DNA of 64,000 nt, taken from contig NZ_KB907309.1 in NCBI RefSeq assembly GCF_000381925.1, forward strand, positions 1,116,001 through 1,180,000. Reading direction: 5' to 3'. Position numbers and translations under genes: made by a program. The notes below the pieces were generated by a model. The model ran no database searches and was not told where the DNA came from. It saw only the letters and a list, made by a program, of their open reading frames with translations. Shown here piece by piece: positions 53,157 through 61,665 of this stretch (position 1 is its first letter; each line of letters starts with the position of its first letter). Source of the stretch: Nocardia sp. BMG111209. GTDB taxonomy: Bacteria; Actinomycetota; Actinomycetes; Mycobacteriales; Mycobacteriaceae.

Positions 53157-54419
53157 TCAGGACCTCGCGGCGCTTCCGGCGGCCTGCGCCCGGGACAGGG
53201 CCTCCGGCACGGGAATTCGGCCCGCGAACATCTCAGCGAACACCGCCGTGATCGCCTGCAGTGCCGCCGGGAAGCCGGGCCCGCCGCCGGATCCGGTGCG
53301 CGGCCCGTTCAGCACGTCGAAGAACGGCGCGACATCGACGCCCGCGCGGGCCCAGTAATCGCGATACATCAGCTGATCGGCGACGACCGCGGGAATGGTG
53401 GCGCCGTCCGCCGCGAGATAGCGGTTGCCGGCGGCGCTGCCCAGCCACGCCAGGACCCGGCGGGTCGCGTCCGGATGCGGCGAGGCGGCATTGGCGGCCA
53501 TACCGATCGCGTTGTTCGTCGACACCCGTCCGGCCGGGCCCGCCGGAATGGTCGCCACTCCCCAGTGGAAGCGGGCCTGTTTCGCGATCTGCGCGAGATC
53601 GAACGTCCCGGACTGGAACAGCGCCAGCTTCCCTTGCAGGAAGGTGTTCTTCGCGAAATCGGAGTTGGCGGCGGTATCGGCCGCCGCGGGTGCGAGCCGA
53701 TCGGTGACCAGCCCCACCAGATAGCCGAACGCCGTCACCCCCGCCGGATCGGCGAAGCTGAAATCGCCGGACCCGTCCTGGAACCGGCCGCCCGCGGAAC
53801 CCAGATAGGGCAGCTCGAGCGATTGGAAGTCGTTGCCCGCGTTGTATGCCCACGGCGCGACGGCCGCCAGCCGGCGCAGCACCGGGCGGAAGGTGTCCAC
53901 CGGACCCCAGTGCAGATCGGCCAGCTCGGCGGGGGACACCCCGGCCGCGGCCAGCAGATCGCGGTTGTAGTAGACCGCCGTCCCGCCGTCGACGAATTGC
54001 GGTGCGGCCCACAGGGAGCCGTGCCGGGTGTACTGCGCGACCGCCGACGGATCCCAGGCCGCCACCGCATCCGGCCCGAGCGCGCGACCGACGTCGACCA
54101 GGCGTCCGGCGTCCGCGTAGTCCTCGTAGAGGTTGGTCCAGAACAGGTCGTCGGCGGTGCCGCCGGCCACGTCCAGCCGCAGCTTCTGCTGGTAGTTCGC
54201 CCACGGCACCACCGTGATCCGCACCCGCACATCGGGATTCGCCTGTTCGAAGGCGTCCAGGGCGGATCGGTAGGCGGGTACGAAACTCTCGTCCCAGAGG
54301 CGCAGCCGCACCACGGTCGTGCCGTCGCCGGACTCGGTGCGGCCCAGCCACAGCGCGGCGGCCACCAGCAACACCGCGGCGAGCGCGATGCCGAGCACGG
54401 CCCGGGTGGAGGTCTTCAT
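53157..54419 (-). CDS. Sugar ABC transporter solute-binding protein
   Basis: 420 residues, family 1 extracellular solute-binding protein. An N-terminal hydrophobic segment (about 7-26) is followed by mature sequence with VVRLRLWDESF, FEQANPDVRVRI and the ligand-region VDGGTAVYYNRDLLAAAGV. There is no cysteine in the signal region, so it is not a lipoprotein and may stay anchored by an uncleaved segment, unusual for actinobacterial sugar binders. It is the third gene of the operon, ATGA-coupled to the upstream permease. The ATPase (MsiK-like) is not encoded here. Confidence 0.88.
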   Translation of the reverse strand: MKTSTRAVLGIALAAVLLVAAALWLGRTESGDGTTVVRLRLWDESFVPAYRSALDAFEQANPDVRVRITVVPWANYQQKLRLDVAGGTADDLFWTNLYEDYADAGRLVDVGRALGPDAVAAWDPSAVAQYTRHGSLWAAPQFVDGGTAVYYNRDLLAAAGVSPAELADLHWGPVDTFRPVLRRLAAVAPWAYNAGNDFQSLELPYLGSAGGRFQDGSGDFSFADPAGVTAFGYLVGLVTDRLAPAAADTAANSDFAKNTFLQGKLALFQSGTFDLAQIAKQARFHWGVATIPAGPAGRVSTNNAIGMAANAASPHPDATRRVLAWLGSAAGNRYLAADGATIPAVVADQLMYRDYWARAGVDVAPFFDVLNGPRTGSGGGPGFPAALQAITAVFAEMFAGRIPVPEALSRAQAAGSAARS

Positions 54420-55267
54420 TTCAGCCCCGTCCACGCGATCGACCGCAGCACCTGTCGCTGGAAGATCAGGAACAGCAGTACCAGCGGCACGATCGCCAGC
54501 GTGGTCGCGGCCGTCACCAGGGTCCACTGGGTGTTGTACTGCGTCTGCAGGTTCGCGGTCGCCACCGTCAGCACTTGCCACGTCTCGCCGCTGCTCGCGA
54601 CCAGCGGCCACAGGAAATTGTTCCACTGCGACACGACGGTGATCAGTGTCAGCGTGGCCAGGATCGGCCGGCTCACCGGCACGATCACGTGCACGATGAT
54701 GTCGAGGGTGTGCGCGCCGTCCAGCCGGGCCGCGTCCAGCAGTTCCGCGGGAATCGACCGGAAGTACTGCCGCAGCAGGAAGATCGCGTACGGCGAGCCG
54801 AAGACGAACGGAATCACCAACGCCCAGAAGGTGTTCAGCCACCCCAGCTTCGCGAACATCAGATACAGCGGGATCAGGGTGACGATCGGTGGCACCATCA
54901 TGGTGCCGAGATATCCCCAGAACAAGGCGTCGCGTCCGGGAAAGTCCGAGCGCGCGAACGCGTATGCGGCGAGCGTCGAGGTGATCAGCTGCCCGCCGGT
55001 GACGAAGACGGTCATCAGCGCCGTCACCAGGACGGCCCGGCCGAGCCCGTGGTGCAGGACGGTGTGGAAGTTGGCCCCGGTCACCGGATTCGGCGGGGAC
55101 AGCGGCGATCCGGTGGCGAACTGCCCCGGCGTCTTCAGCGCCGTGGCCGCGCTCAGCACCAGGGGCGCCACGGTCAGCAACGCCCCGGCACACAGCAGCA
55201 GATAGGCTGCCGCCGAACGCGATACGGCCGGGCCGCGGTGGCGCCGCTCGGTGCGCTCAGTACTCAT
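54416..55267 (-). CDS. Carbohydrate ABC transporter permease (MalG/UgpE type)
   Basis: 283 residues with six membrane segments. The EAA loop is DAARLDGAHTLDIIVHVIVP. It starts 11 bases within the end of the upstream permease gene and overlaps the binding-protein gene by ATGA. Together with its neighbours it forms the importer core for an unknown sugar. Confidence 0.92.
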   Translation of the reverse strand: MSTERTERRHRGPAVSRSAAAYLLLCAGALLTVAPLVLSAATALKTPGQFATGSPLSPPNPVTGANFHTVLHHGLGRAVLVTALMTVFVTGGQLITSTLAAYAFARSDFPGRDALFWGYLGTMMVPPIVTLIPLYLMFAKLGWLNTFWALVIPFVFGSPYAIFLLRQYFRSIPAELLDAARLDGAHTLDIIVHVIVPVSRPILATLTLITVVSQWNNFLWPLVASSGETWQVLTVATANLQTQYNTQWTLVTAATTLAIVPLVLLFLIFQRQVLRSIAWTGLK

Positions 55268-56123
55268 AGCCGGTCCGATCCCGGAAGTAGCGGTGCTGCA
55301 ACACGGTGATCAGCATCATCACCGCGCACACCACGATCGCCATCACCGCGGCCCGGCCCGGCCGCGCCGCGTCGAACGCCTCCGAGAAGATCCGCATCGC
55401 CACCACATCGGTGCGATGATCCGGGGCGCCCTTGGTCAGCGCGTACACCGTGTCGAAGGTCTGGAACGCCGCCAGCACCCCGGTGACCAGCACGAAGAAC
55501 ATGGTCGGCCGCAGCAGCGGCAACACCAGGAAGCGGATGCGCTGCCAGCCGCCGGCCCCGTCCAGCGCACCCGCGTCCAGCAGATCCGCCGGGATGGCCC
55601 GGATTCCGGCGACGAAGAACAGCGCCACGTATCCCACATTCGACCAGATGCTCACCGCCGCCACCGACGGCAGCGCCAGCGCCGGTTCGGACAGCCACTC
55701 GATCCGCCGGCCCAGGACCGCGTTCAGCGCCCCGCCGGTCGGCGCGAACACCCACTGCCACACCACACCCACCGCCACCGGCGCGCACATCCACGGCAGC
55801 GCGTACAGCACCTGGAGTGCCGTCCCGCCGCGCCGCCGGGCCAGCAGCGCCGCCACGACGAAGCCGAGCACGGTCTGGATCGGCACCACCAGCGCGGTCA
55901 GCGCCAGCGTCACGACCAGCGCATGCCCGAACTGCCGGTCGCTCAGCACGGCCCGCCAGTTGTCCCAGCCCGTGAATCGCACCGGCCCCAGCAGATTCCA
56001 GCTGTGCACGCTCAGCCACGCCACCACCGCGATCGGCAGCAGCAGGAAACATCCGACCCCGATCAGGCTCGGCAACAACAGCGCATACCCGGTGAGCGCC
56101 CGGCGCACGACCCGTCGGCTCAT
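55257..56123 (-). CDS. Carbohydrate ABC transporter permease (MalF/UgpA type)
   Basis: 288 residues from the ATG at 56123; an in-frame ATG at 56147 would add eight. Six membrane segments, EAA loop DAGALDGAGGWQRIRFLVLP. First gene of the permease-permease-binding protein operon. The acyl-CoA dehydrogenase gene ends 57 bases upstream on the same strand, so read-through is possible. Confidence 0.92.
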   Translation of the reverse strand: MSRRVVRRALTGYALLLPSLIGVGCFLLLPIAVVAWLSVHSWNLLGPVRFTGWDNWRAVLSDRQFGHALVVTLALTALVVPIQTVLGFVVAALLARRRGGTALQVLYALPWMCAPVAVGVVWQWVFAPTGGALNAVLGRRIEWLSEPALALPSVAAVSIWSNVGYVALFFVAGIRAIPADLLDAGALDGAGGWQRIRFLVLPLLRPTMFFVLVTGVLAAFQTFDTVYALTKGAPDHRTDVVAMRIFSEAFDAARPGRAAVMAIVVCAVMMLITVLQHRYFRDRTGYEY

Positions 56124-56179
56124 GCCCGGGACGCTACCGCCTCGCACCCACGGTTTCGCGCCGCGCTACCCGACCCGGC

Positions 56180-58120
56180 TCACGACCCGCCGAGGTGGAA
56201 CGGCGCGTGCAGGTTCGGCTCGGTGGACGGGCCGAACTGCCATTCGGCGATCCACGGCCCGGTGCCCTCGCTCGGGTCGAGTACGCCCTCCTCCAGCCAG
56301 CGGTAGCGGCCGTCGAGCAGGTCGGCGGTGAGGGCGGTGTCGGCGTCGTCGGTGTTGTCCCAGAGCGCCGCGAACAGTGTCTGCACCCGGATCCGCGACT
56401 GCCGGCAGAAGGTATCGGCCAGTTCGGCCGCCCCGGCCGCGCCCGGATCGCCGGCCGTCGCCAGGGCCCGGGCCCGCACACACGCCGCCGACATCGCGAA
56501 CAGCTCCGCGCCGATGTCGACGATCCGGCCCAGGAATCCCTGCCGGTATTCGAGTTTCGCCTGCCAGCGCGCCATCGCGTACATCAGCGCGCGCGCCTGT
56601 TTCCGCGACATCCGCTCGACGAACCGCAGATGCGTTGCCAGCGCGCCGAATTCGCCGAATCCGGACGGTACCGTGCCGGGGCCGACGGTCAGCCGGGGGA
56701 ACCAGCCCGCGTAGAAGCGGCCCGCCCCGACGGCCGCGCGGGCCTTCGCGCCGGTGGTCGCGGTGCGATCGACCAGCGCACCCGCCGCGGCCATGTGCGC
56801 ATCGGCCATCTCGCGGGCGATGAGCAGCCGCATGATCTCGCTGGAGCCCTCGAAGATCCGGTTGATCCGCAGGTCGCGCACCAATTGTTCGGTGCCGACG
56901 GCACGTTCGCCGCGGGCGGCCAGCGAGGCCGCCGTCTCGTAACCCCGGCCGCCGCGGATCTGCACCAGTTCGTCGGCGATGACACTCGCCATCTCGGAGG
57001 CCCACAACTTCGCCAGCGCCGCCTCGATCCGGATGTCGTTGCGATCCTCGTCGCACATCGCCCCGGACAGGTCGAGCGCCGCCTCCAGCGCGAAAGTCGT
57101 TGCGGCGATGAAGGACAGCTTCGCGCCGACCGCACCGTGCGCACCCACCGGCCGGCCCCACTGCACCCGGGTGGCCGACCATTCCCGGCCGATCTTCAGC
57201 GACCATTTGGCGGCGGCGGTACACAGCGCCGGAATCGCCAGCCGACCGGCATTGAGCGTGGTCAGCGCGATCTTGAGCCCGTCGCCCTCGCGGCCGATCA
57301 GATTGTCCCGGGGCACCCGCACCCGATGCAGGCGGGTGACACCGTTCTCGATGCCACGCAGGCCCATGAACGCGTTGCGCCGTTCCACCGTGATGCCGGG
57401 TGCGTCCGCCTCGACCACGAAGGCCGAGATGCCACCGCGGCGCCCCTCGCCCGCGGGCACCCGCGCCATCACCACCAGCAGTTCCGCGACCACGCCGTTG
57501 GTGGTCCAGAGCTTGACCCCGTCGAGTTCGTACGCCTCGCCGTCGGCGGTCGGGGTGGCGGTGCAGGCCATCCGGGCCGGATCGGATCCGACGTCGGGTT
57601 CGGTCAGCAGGAATGCGCTGATGGCGCCTTTCGCGCAGCGCGGCAGGAACTTTCGCCGCTGTTCCGGCGTGCCCGCCAGTTTCAGCGGTTCGGGCACGCC
57701 GATCGACTGATGTGCCGACAGCAGGGCGCCGAGGCTCGGATGCGCCGAGCCGACCAGCATCAGCGCCTTGTTGTACCCCACCTGCGACAGGCCCTGCCCG
57801 CCGTACTCCGCCGGAATCTTCAGGCCGAAACAGCCCAGGTCGGCGAGCCCGCGGACCACCTCGTCGGGAATCCGCGCGGTGGCCTCGATGGCCGCGCCGT
57901 CGATCGTCTCGACGAAGGCCCGCAAGCGTTTCAGGTACTCGTCGGTGCGCGCCGCCTCGGCGGGCGCGGGCTGCGGATAGGGGTGGATCAGCTCCAGCCG
58001 GAACCGGCCCAGGAACAGCTCCTTCGCGAACGACGGCTTGGCCCAGGTGGTTTCGCGGGATTCCTCGGCGAGCGCCCGGGACTGCTCCTCGGTGGCATGG
58101 ACTTTCGCGGTGGCCGCCAT
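56180..58120 (-). CDS. Acyl-CoA dehydrogenase, long form
   Basis: 646 residues; the ATG at 58120 has GAGGAGGG in front and is preferred to ATG 58150. The N-terminal helical domain is followed by the FAD/substrate region (AFLLTEPDVGSDPARM and KLWTTNGVVAELLVV), then the helical dehydrogenase domain (IRGGRGYE, RINRIFEGSSEIMRLLIA). A C-terminal extension of about 180 residues, as in mycobacterial FadE5/FadE-like long members, completes it. FAD-dependent alpha,beta-dehydrogenation of acyl-CoA is the expected reaction; the chain length is not predictable. A 22-bp dyad lies about 90 bases upstream. Confidence 0.9.
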   Translation of the reverse strand: MAATAKVHATEEQSRALAEESRETTWAKPSFAKELFLGRFRLELIHPYPQPAPAEAARTDEYLKRLRAFVETIDGAAIEATARIPDEVVRGLADLGCFGLKIPAEYGGQGLSQVGYNKALMLVGSAHPSLGALLSAHQSIGVPEPLKLAGTPEQRRKFLPRCAKGAISAFLLTEPDVGSDPARMACTATPTADGEAYELDGVKLWTTNGVVAELLVVMARVPAGEGRRGGISAFVVEADAPGITVERRNAFMGLRGIENGVTRLHRVRVPRDNLIGREGDGLKIALTTLNAGRLAIPALCTAAAKWSLKIGREWSATRVQWGRPVGAHGAVGAKLSFIAATTFALEAALDLSGAMCDEDRNDIRIEAALAKLWASEMASVIADELVQIRGGRGYETAASLAARGERAVGTEQLVRDLRINRIFEGSSEIMRLLIAREMADAHMAAAGALVDRTATTGAKARAAVGAGRFYAGWFPRLTVGPGTVPSGFGEFGALATHLRFVERMSRKQARALMYAMARWQAKLEYRQGFLGRIVDIGAELFAMSAACVRARALATAGDPGAAGAAELADTFCRQSRIRVQTLFAALWDNTDDADTALTADLLDGRYRWLEEGVLDPSEGTGPWIAEWQFGPSTEPNLHAPFHLGGS

Positions 58121-58208
58121 GATGCCCTCCTCGACAGTGATGGGGATCACATCGAGTGTAGGAGCGGTGGTTACTCACCGGTAGGGCTTCGGCAGGGAAA
58201 TCTACGGC

Positions 58209-58230
58209 TGTCTATTGATCATGGTAGACA
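58209..58230. promoter_or_regulatory. 22-bp dyad between the AAA ATPase and acyl-CoA dehydrogenase genes
   Basis: TGTCTA (58209-58214) and TAGACA (58225-58230) with a 10-base spacer containing TTGATCATGG. It lies in the 138-base gap upstream of the acyl-CoA dehydrogenase gene. Likely an operator of a TetR/GntR-type regulator not encoded nearby. Confidence 0.45.
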
Positions 58231-58258
58231 AGCGAAGATCGAGCTACTACAGCGCGAA

Positions 58259-59443
58259 TCACTGCACCCCGCGCAGATAGCGTCCGAAATGCGGCACGGT
58301 GAACCCGATGGTCCCGCGTTCGGCCGAATAGATCAGGCCCTTCTTGATCAGCCCGTCCCGCGCCGGCGATACCGAGGCGGGTTTGCGCCCCAGCTCCTTC
58401 GCCACCGCCGAGGTGGCCACCGGACCGTCGTCACCGGCCAGATCGGCCATGGCGCGCATATATTCGCGCTCCGCGGGCGTGGCCCGCTCGTAGCGCGAGC
58501 CGAAGAAGCCGACCGCCAACTCCTCCTCCGCGGCGGGTGCGCCGACCTCGACATCCTCGGCGGTGATCGGACTGTCGGTGGCGGCATCCCAGGTCGCCTT
58601 GCCGTACGCCTGCACGAAATACGGGTAGCCGTCGGCCTTTTGATACAGCGCGTCGAGGGCCTCGTCGGTGAACTTCACCTCTTCGCGGCCGGCCGGCGCG
58701 ATCAGCGCGTGGTCGGCCGCGGGCCGATCGAGCCGATCGATGCGGTGATAGCCGAACAGCCGCTCCGAGTAGCTCTTCGAGGCCGACAGCACCGCCGGCA
58801 GATGCGGCAGGCCCGCACCCACCAGGATCAGCGGCGCCGCCTCCTGGCTCAGTTCGTGACAGGCCGCGCAGATCGCGGAGATGTCGGCCGGGCCCAGATC
58901 CTGCATCTCGTCGATGAAGATCGCGATGCCGACCCCGATACCGCGGGCCACCTCGGCGGCCTCCAGCAGCAGTTCCACCAGGTCGATCTCGATATCGCCG
59001 GAATCGGCGCGGCCGGTGACCGCGGGCACGTCGATTCCGGGCTGCCAGCGCTCGCGCATGCCCTTGTCGGCGGTGGAGCGCAGCGCGAAAGCCTTGAGGA
59101 TGCCCAGGAAGTCGTCGACCATCTCCGGATTGCGATGCGCCACCGCGATCGCCCGGACCGCCATGTGCAGGGCCGAGGCCAGCGGCCGCCGCAGTTCCTG
59201 ATCGGGCCGGGCCTCGAGTTTGCCGGTGCCCCAGCCCCGTTGCCGTGCGGCGGAACGAAGTTGGTTGAGCAGCACCGTCTTTCCGACGCCACGCAGGCCG
59301 GTGAGCATCACGCTGCGCTCCGGGCGGCCGCGGGCCACCCGCTCCAGCACGATGTCGAACGCGTCGAGCTGTTTGTCGCGCCCGGCGAGTTCGGGCGGCC
59401 GCTGACCGGCGCCCGGGGCGTACGGATTTCGCACGGGGTCCAT
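58259..59443 (-). CDS. AAA ATPase (Cdc6/ORC-like ATP-binding protein)
   Basis: 394 residues from the ATG at 59443. Walker A GLRGVGKTV (about 48-56), Walker B IAIFIDEMQDL (about 168-178), sensor region LILVGAGLPHL, then a winged-helix-like C-terminus (AVAKELGRKPASVSPARDGL). This actinobacterial family of STAND-like ATPases lacks a known function; DNA binding through the wHTH is likely. It lies upstream of the acyl-CoA dehydrogenase on the same strand. Confidence 0.85.
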   Translation of the reverse strand: MDPVRNPYAPGAGQRPPELAGRDKQLDAFDIVLERVARGRPERSVMLTGLRGVGKTVLLNQLRSAARQRGWGTGKLEARPDQELRRPLASALHMAVRAIAVAHRNPEMVDDFLGILKAFALRSTADKGMRERWQPGIDVPAVTGRADSGDIEIDLVELLLEAAEVARGIGVGIAIFIDEMQDLGPADISAICAACHELSQEAAPLILVGAGLPHLPAVLSASKSYSERLFGYHRIDRLDRPAADHALIAPAGREEVKFTDEALDALYQKADGYPYFVQAYGKATWDAATDSPITAEDVEVGAPAAEEELAVGFFGSRYERATPAEREYMRAMADLAGDDGPVATSAVAKELGRKPASVSPARDGLIKKGLIYSAERGTIGFTVPHFGRYLRGVQ

Positions 59444-59585
59444 GCCGCTACACCGTAGCGCGTCCGCAGCGAAATATCGGACCATCTAGACCTTCTCCTA
59501 GACAGGGGCATCGAATGCTGTCCGGCGGTCCGGGCGGGACCGGTCGACTCCCGGGGCGAACGGCGAAACCCTCTAGGCTGTGGGC

Positions 59586-59858
59586 ATGTCCGAGGAGTCT
59601 GGTCCCGGGGAGTCGGTTCCCACGGTCGCGGCGGTCGTCGAATCCTGGAAGGTGCCGGACGACGCTCCGGTCGCCCTCCAGATCCGGCACAACATCCTGG
59701 TGGCGATCGAAGGTGGCTATGACGACCCGCAACTCGTCGCCGATCTCGCCGTCGGGCCGCTGGTGGTCGCGGTGGGCCGGCTCGAGGTGGACCTGGCCGA
59801 CGCGCGCCGCCGGATCGCCGAACTGGAGCGGGAGCTGGCCCGCGGCGGTACGGAATGA
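59586..59858 (+). CDS. Small hypothetical protein with coiled-coil end
   Basis: 90 residues from the ATG at 59586, divergent from the AAA ATPase gene. The last 30 residues (VDLADARRRIAELERELARG) form a heptad-like helix, suggesting dimerisation. No family recognised. The codon pattern fits a real gene. Confidence 0.6.
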   Translation: MSEESGPGESVPTVAAVVESWKVPDDAPVALQIRHNILVAIEGGYDDPQLVADLAVGPLVVAVGRLEVDLADARRRIAELERELARGGTE

Positions 59859-60153
59859 GCCGCGCCGCGGGGTACGGAATGAGCCGCGAATCCCTTACGC
59901 CGGAGTCCGTAACGCACCCGCACGTAGGTTCGATAACAGCTGTAGCCGAGCCGATATCGCGTCGTGATCCTGCCGCCGATGCCGTCGTTGCTCGGCGTGT
60001 CCTGGGCTTTTGCGCTGGGGCACAAAAGTGCCAGCCGTTCGAGTGGACAAGCGTCCCGGCGTAGCCGTAATCTTCTCGTGACTTAACGAAGTCAGTCGCT
60101 TCACGGCAGAGAAGTGGCTCGTTGGGTCAGCTTCACACAGGAGACTCGGTTCG
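59859..60153. other. Leader region upstream of the NlpC/P60 gene
   Basis: About 295 bases. It contains an inverted repeat TTACG-N8-CGTAA near 59894-59911, a 22-bp dyad CTTTTG (60007-60012) with CAAAAG (60023-60028), and CACAGGAGA just before the GTG start. Its length suggests a regulated leader. A c-di-AMP (ydaO) riboswitch, frequent before such genes, was looked for and not recognised. Confidence 0.45.
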
Positions 60154-60828
60154 GTGGGTAGACACAGCTTGCAACGGGAATCTCGGCTTCCGAGTTCCGT
60201 GAAGGGTGCGCTCGTCATGGGCGCCGTTGCCGCCTCGACCGGTGCGATACCGGCTATTTCGAGCGCTGCCACTATCAATGTTCCCGGCATCGGCAACTTC
60301 GATGTTCCGGTCGGTTCGGAGTTCGACCAGCAGGTCGCTGCGGCCAACCAGGCGCTCGCCGATCACGCCGATCAGATCAAGGCCGCTCAGCAGGTCCTCG
60401 CGCCGCAGTCGATGGCGCCGCTGCAGGGCCCCGGTATGCCGGGTGTCCCGATGCTGCCCGACCTGTTCCATCAGCAGGACCACAGCGTCGGCAACCAGGC
60501 GCTGGACGTGGCCCGCTCCAAGATCGGCGCCGAGTACGTGTGGGGCGCCTCCGGCCCGGCCAATTTCGACTGCTCCGGCCTGGTGCAGTGGGCCTACAAG
60601 CAGGTCGGTATCGACCTGCCGCGCACCAGCTTCGAGCAGTCGCACGTCGGCCAGCCGATCGCCTTCGAGGATCTGCAGCCCGGCGATCTGGTCATCCAGA
60701 ACGGCGGCGGCCACGTGGCCATGTACGCCGGCGACGGTAAGATCCTGCAGGCGCCGCAGTCCGGTGAGACGGTCAGCTACGCCCACCTCAACCCCGACTC
60801 GATCGTCACCGCCCGCCGGGTGTCCTGA
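60154..60828 (+). CDS. Secreted NlpC/P60 peptidoglycan hydrolase
   Basis: 224 residues, GTG start with AGGAG upstream. A signal peptide (about 1-39, ending SSAA) is followed by a linker and the C-terminal NlpC/P60 domain (about 112-224). Catalytic Cys140 in FDCSGLVQWAYK and His187 in GGGHVAMYAG; the third position seems to be Gln199 (ILQAPQ) rather than His, as in several actinobacterial members. It cleaves D-Glu-mDAP-type bonds in cell-wall peptides. A perfect hairpin follows the stop. Confidence 0.92.
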   Translation: MGRHSLQRESRLPSSVKGALVMGAVAASTGAIPAISSAATINVPGIGNFDVPVGSEFDQQVAAANQALADHADQIKAAQQVLAPQSMAPLQGPGMPGVPMLPDLFHQQDHSVGNQALDVARSKIGAEYVWGASGPANFDCSGLVQWAYKQVGIDLPRTSFEQSHVGQPIAFEDLQPGDLVIQNGGGHVAMYAGDGKILQAPQSGETVSYAHLNPDSIVTARRVS

Positions 60829-60848
60829 GCGAGAGTTCGTACCCGCTC

Positions 60849-60884
60849 GGTTCACGTCGGCCGGTCTCGAAGCCGACGTGAACC
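60849..60884 (+). terminator. Hairpin between the NlpC/P60 and S4 genes
   Basis: Perfect 13-bp stem GGTTCACGTCGGC (60849-60861) with GCCGACGTGAACC (60872-60884), 10-base loop. It ends one base before the GAGGAG of the S4 gene, so it may act as an NlpC terminator, as an RNA-folding control of S4 translation, or both. Confidence 0.7.
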
Positions 60885-60896
60885 CGAGGAGTACTT

Positions 60897-61280
60897 CTGG
60901 AGCAGCACCCCGGTAGTGCCCGCGTCGACTCCTGGACCTGGGCCGTCCGTTTGTTCAAGACCCGTTCCGCCGCGGCCGAAGCGTGCCGCGGCGGACACGT
61001 GCGTGTGAACGGCACTCCCGTCAAACCCGCTCATCAGGTGAAACCCGGTGACGAGGTACGGATTCGGGTGGCCGGGCACGAACGCATCGTGATCGTGGAA
61101 CAGGTCGTGGCCAAGCGGGTCGGTGCCGCGATCGCCGCGCAGTGCCTGATCGATAAGACCCCCGCGCCCCCGCCCCCCGAAATCATCGCGTCGATGCCGC
61201 GCCGCGATCGGGGGGCCGGTCGTCCGACGAAACGTGAACGCCGCGAAACGGATCGGCTGCAGGGCAGAGCGCCCGATTGA
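60897..61280 (+). CDS. S4-domain RNA-binding protein (Hsp15/RqcP-like), CTG start
   Basis: 127 residues from a CTG at 60897, five bases after GAGGAG. The start of the S4 fold, RVDSWTWAVRLFKTRSAAAE, is family-conserved and lies before the first TTG (60951); no ATG, GTG or TTG precedes it in frame after the stop at 60879, so a CTG start best explains the gene. S4 alpha-L motif: ACRGGHVRVNGTPVKP. Basic C-terminal tail with RDRGAGRPTKRERRE. Such proteins bind ribosomes or stalled 50S-nascent chain complexes. Confidence 0.82.
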   Translation: MEQHPGSARVDSWTWAVRLFKTRSAAAEACRGGHVRVNGTPVKPAHQVKPGDEVRIRVAGHERIVIVEQVVAKRVGAAIAAQCLIDKTPAPPPPEIIASMPRRDRGAGRPTKRERRETDRLQGRAPD

Positions 61281-61339
61281 TCCGATACCCGTGCGGCCGC
61301 CTCCGCGCCGTGCGGCTCACCCCCGGAATGTGTTGCGGG

Positions 61340-61376
61340 CCGGGCCGTTTCCGCGCCCTACCGAGAAACGGCCCGG
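61340..61376. terminator. Bidirectional terminator between the S4 and DUF397 genes
   Basis: Perfect 12-bp stem CCGGGCCGTTTC (61340-61351) with GAAACGGCCCGG (61365-61376), 13-base loop, between convergent genes. Confidence 0.7.
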
Positions 61377-61384
61377 ACCTTCGA

Positions 61385-61585
61385 TCAACCCGGGAAGACC
61401 CCGTCGCGGATGCCGTCGACGAACGCACTCCACTCGCCGGGCCCGAAGCGCAGGGCCGGGCCGTCCGGATTCTTGCTGTCGCGCACGCCGATTCGGCCGC
61501 TGTCGAGGAAGGCCACCTCGACGCACTCCTTGGCACCGCTGCGGGTGCTCTTGAACCAGCGAGCGCCGACCAGCTCGTTTTCCAT
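61385..61585 (-). CDS. DUF397 protein
   Basis: 66 residues from the ATG at 61585. Typical DUF397: WFKSTRSGAKECVEVAFLDS and GVRDSKNPDGPALRFGPGEW. In actinomycetes DUF397 genes follow XRE-DUF5753 regulators (WhiJ/BldB-related systems) and the two products interact; the XRE gene lies 80 bases upstream on the same strand. Role in development or toxin-antitoxin-like control is inferred from the family. Confidence 0.92.
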   Translation of the reverse strand: MENELVGARWFKSTRSGAKECVEVAFLDSGRIGVRDSKNPDGPALRFGPGEWSAFVDGIRDGVFPG

Positions 61586-61665
61586 TACCGTTCTGTCCTT
61601 TCCGGCGGGAGCCGACGGGCCTTGCGCCGAGGGGACTCGCTGCCGACGCCGCAATCCCGTGTGCT

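Noticed and set aside
59859..60153. c-di-AMP (ydaO) riboswitch before the NlpC/P60 gene
   Set aside because: Such leaders are common before actinobacterial cell-wall hydrolase genes, but I could not find the conserved ydaO core motifs; only short inverted repeats are visible. A covariance-model search would settle it.
60951..61280. TTG at 60951 as start of the S4 gene
   Set aside because: It would remove the conserved first helix of the S4 fold and has no ribosome-binding site, whereas CTG 60897 has GAGGAG at five bases.
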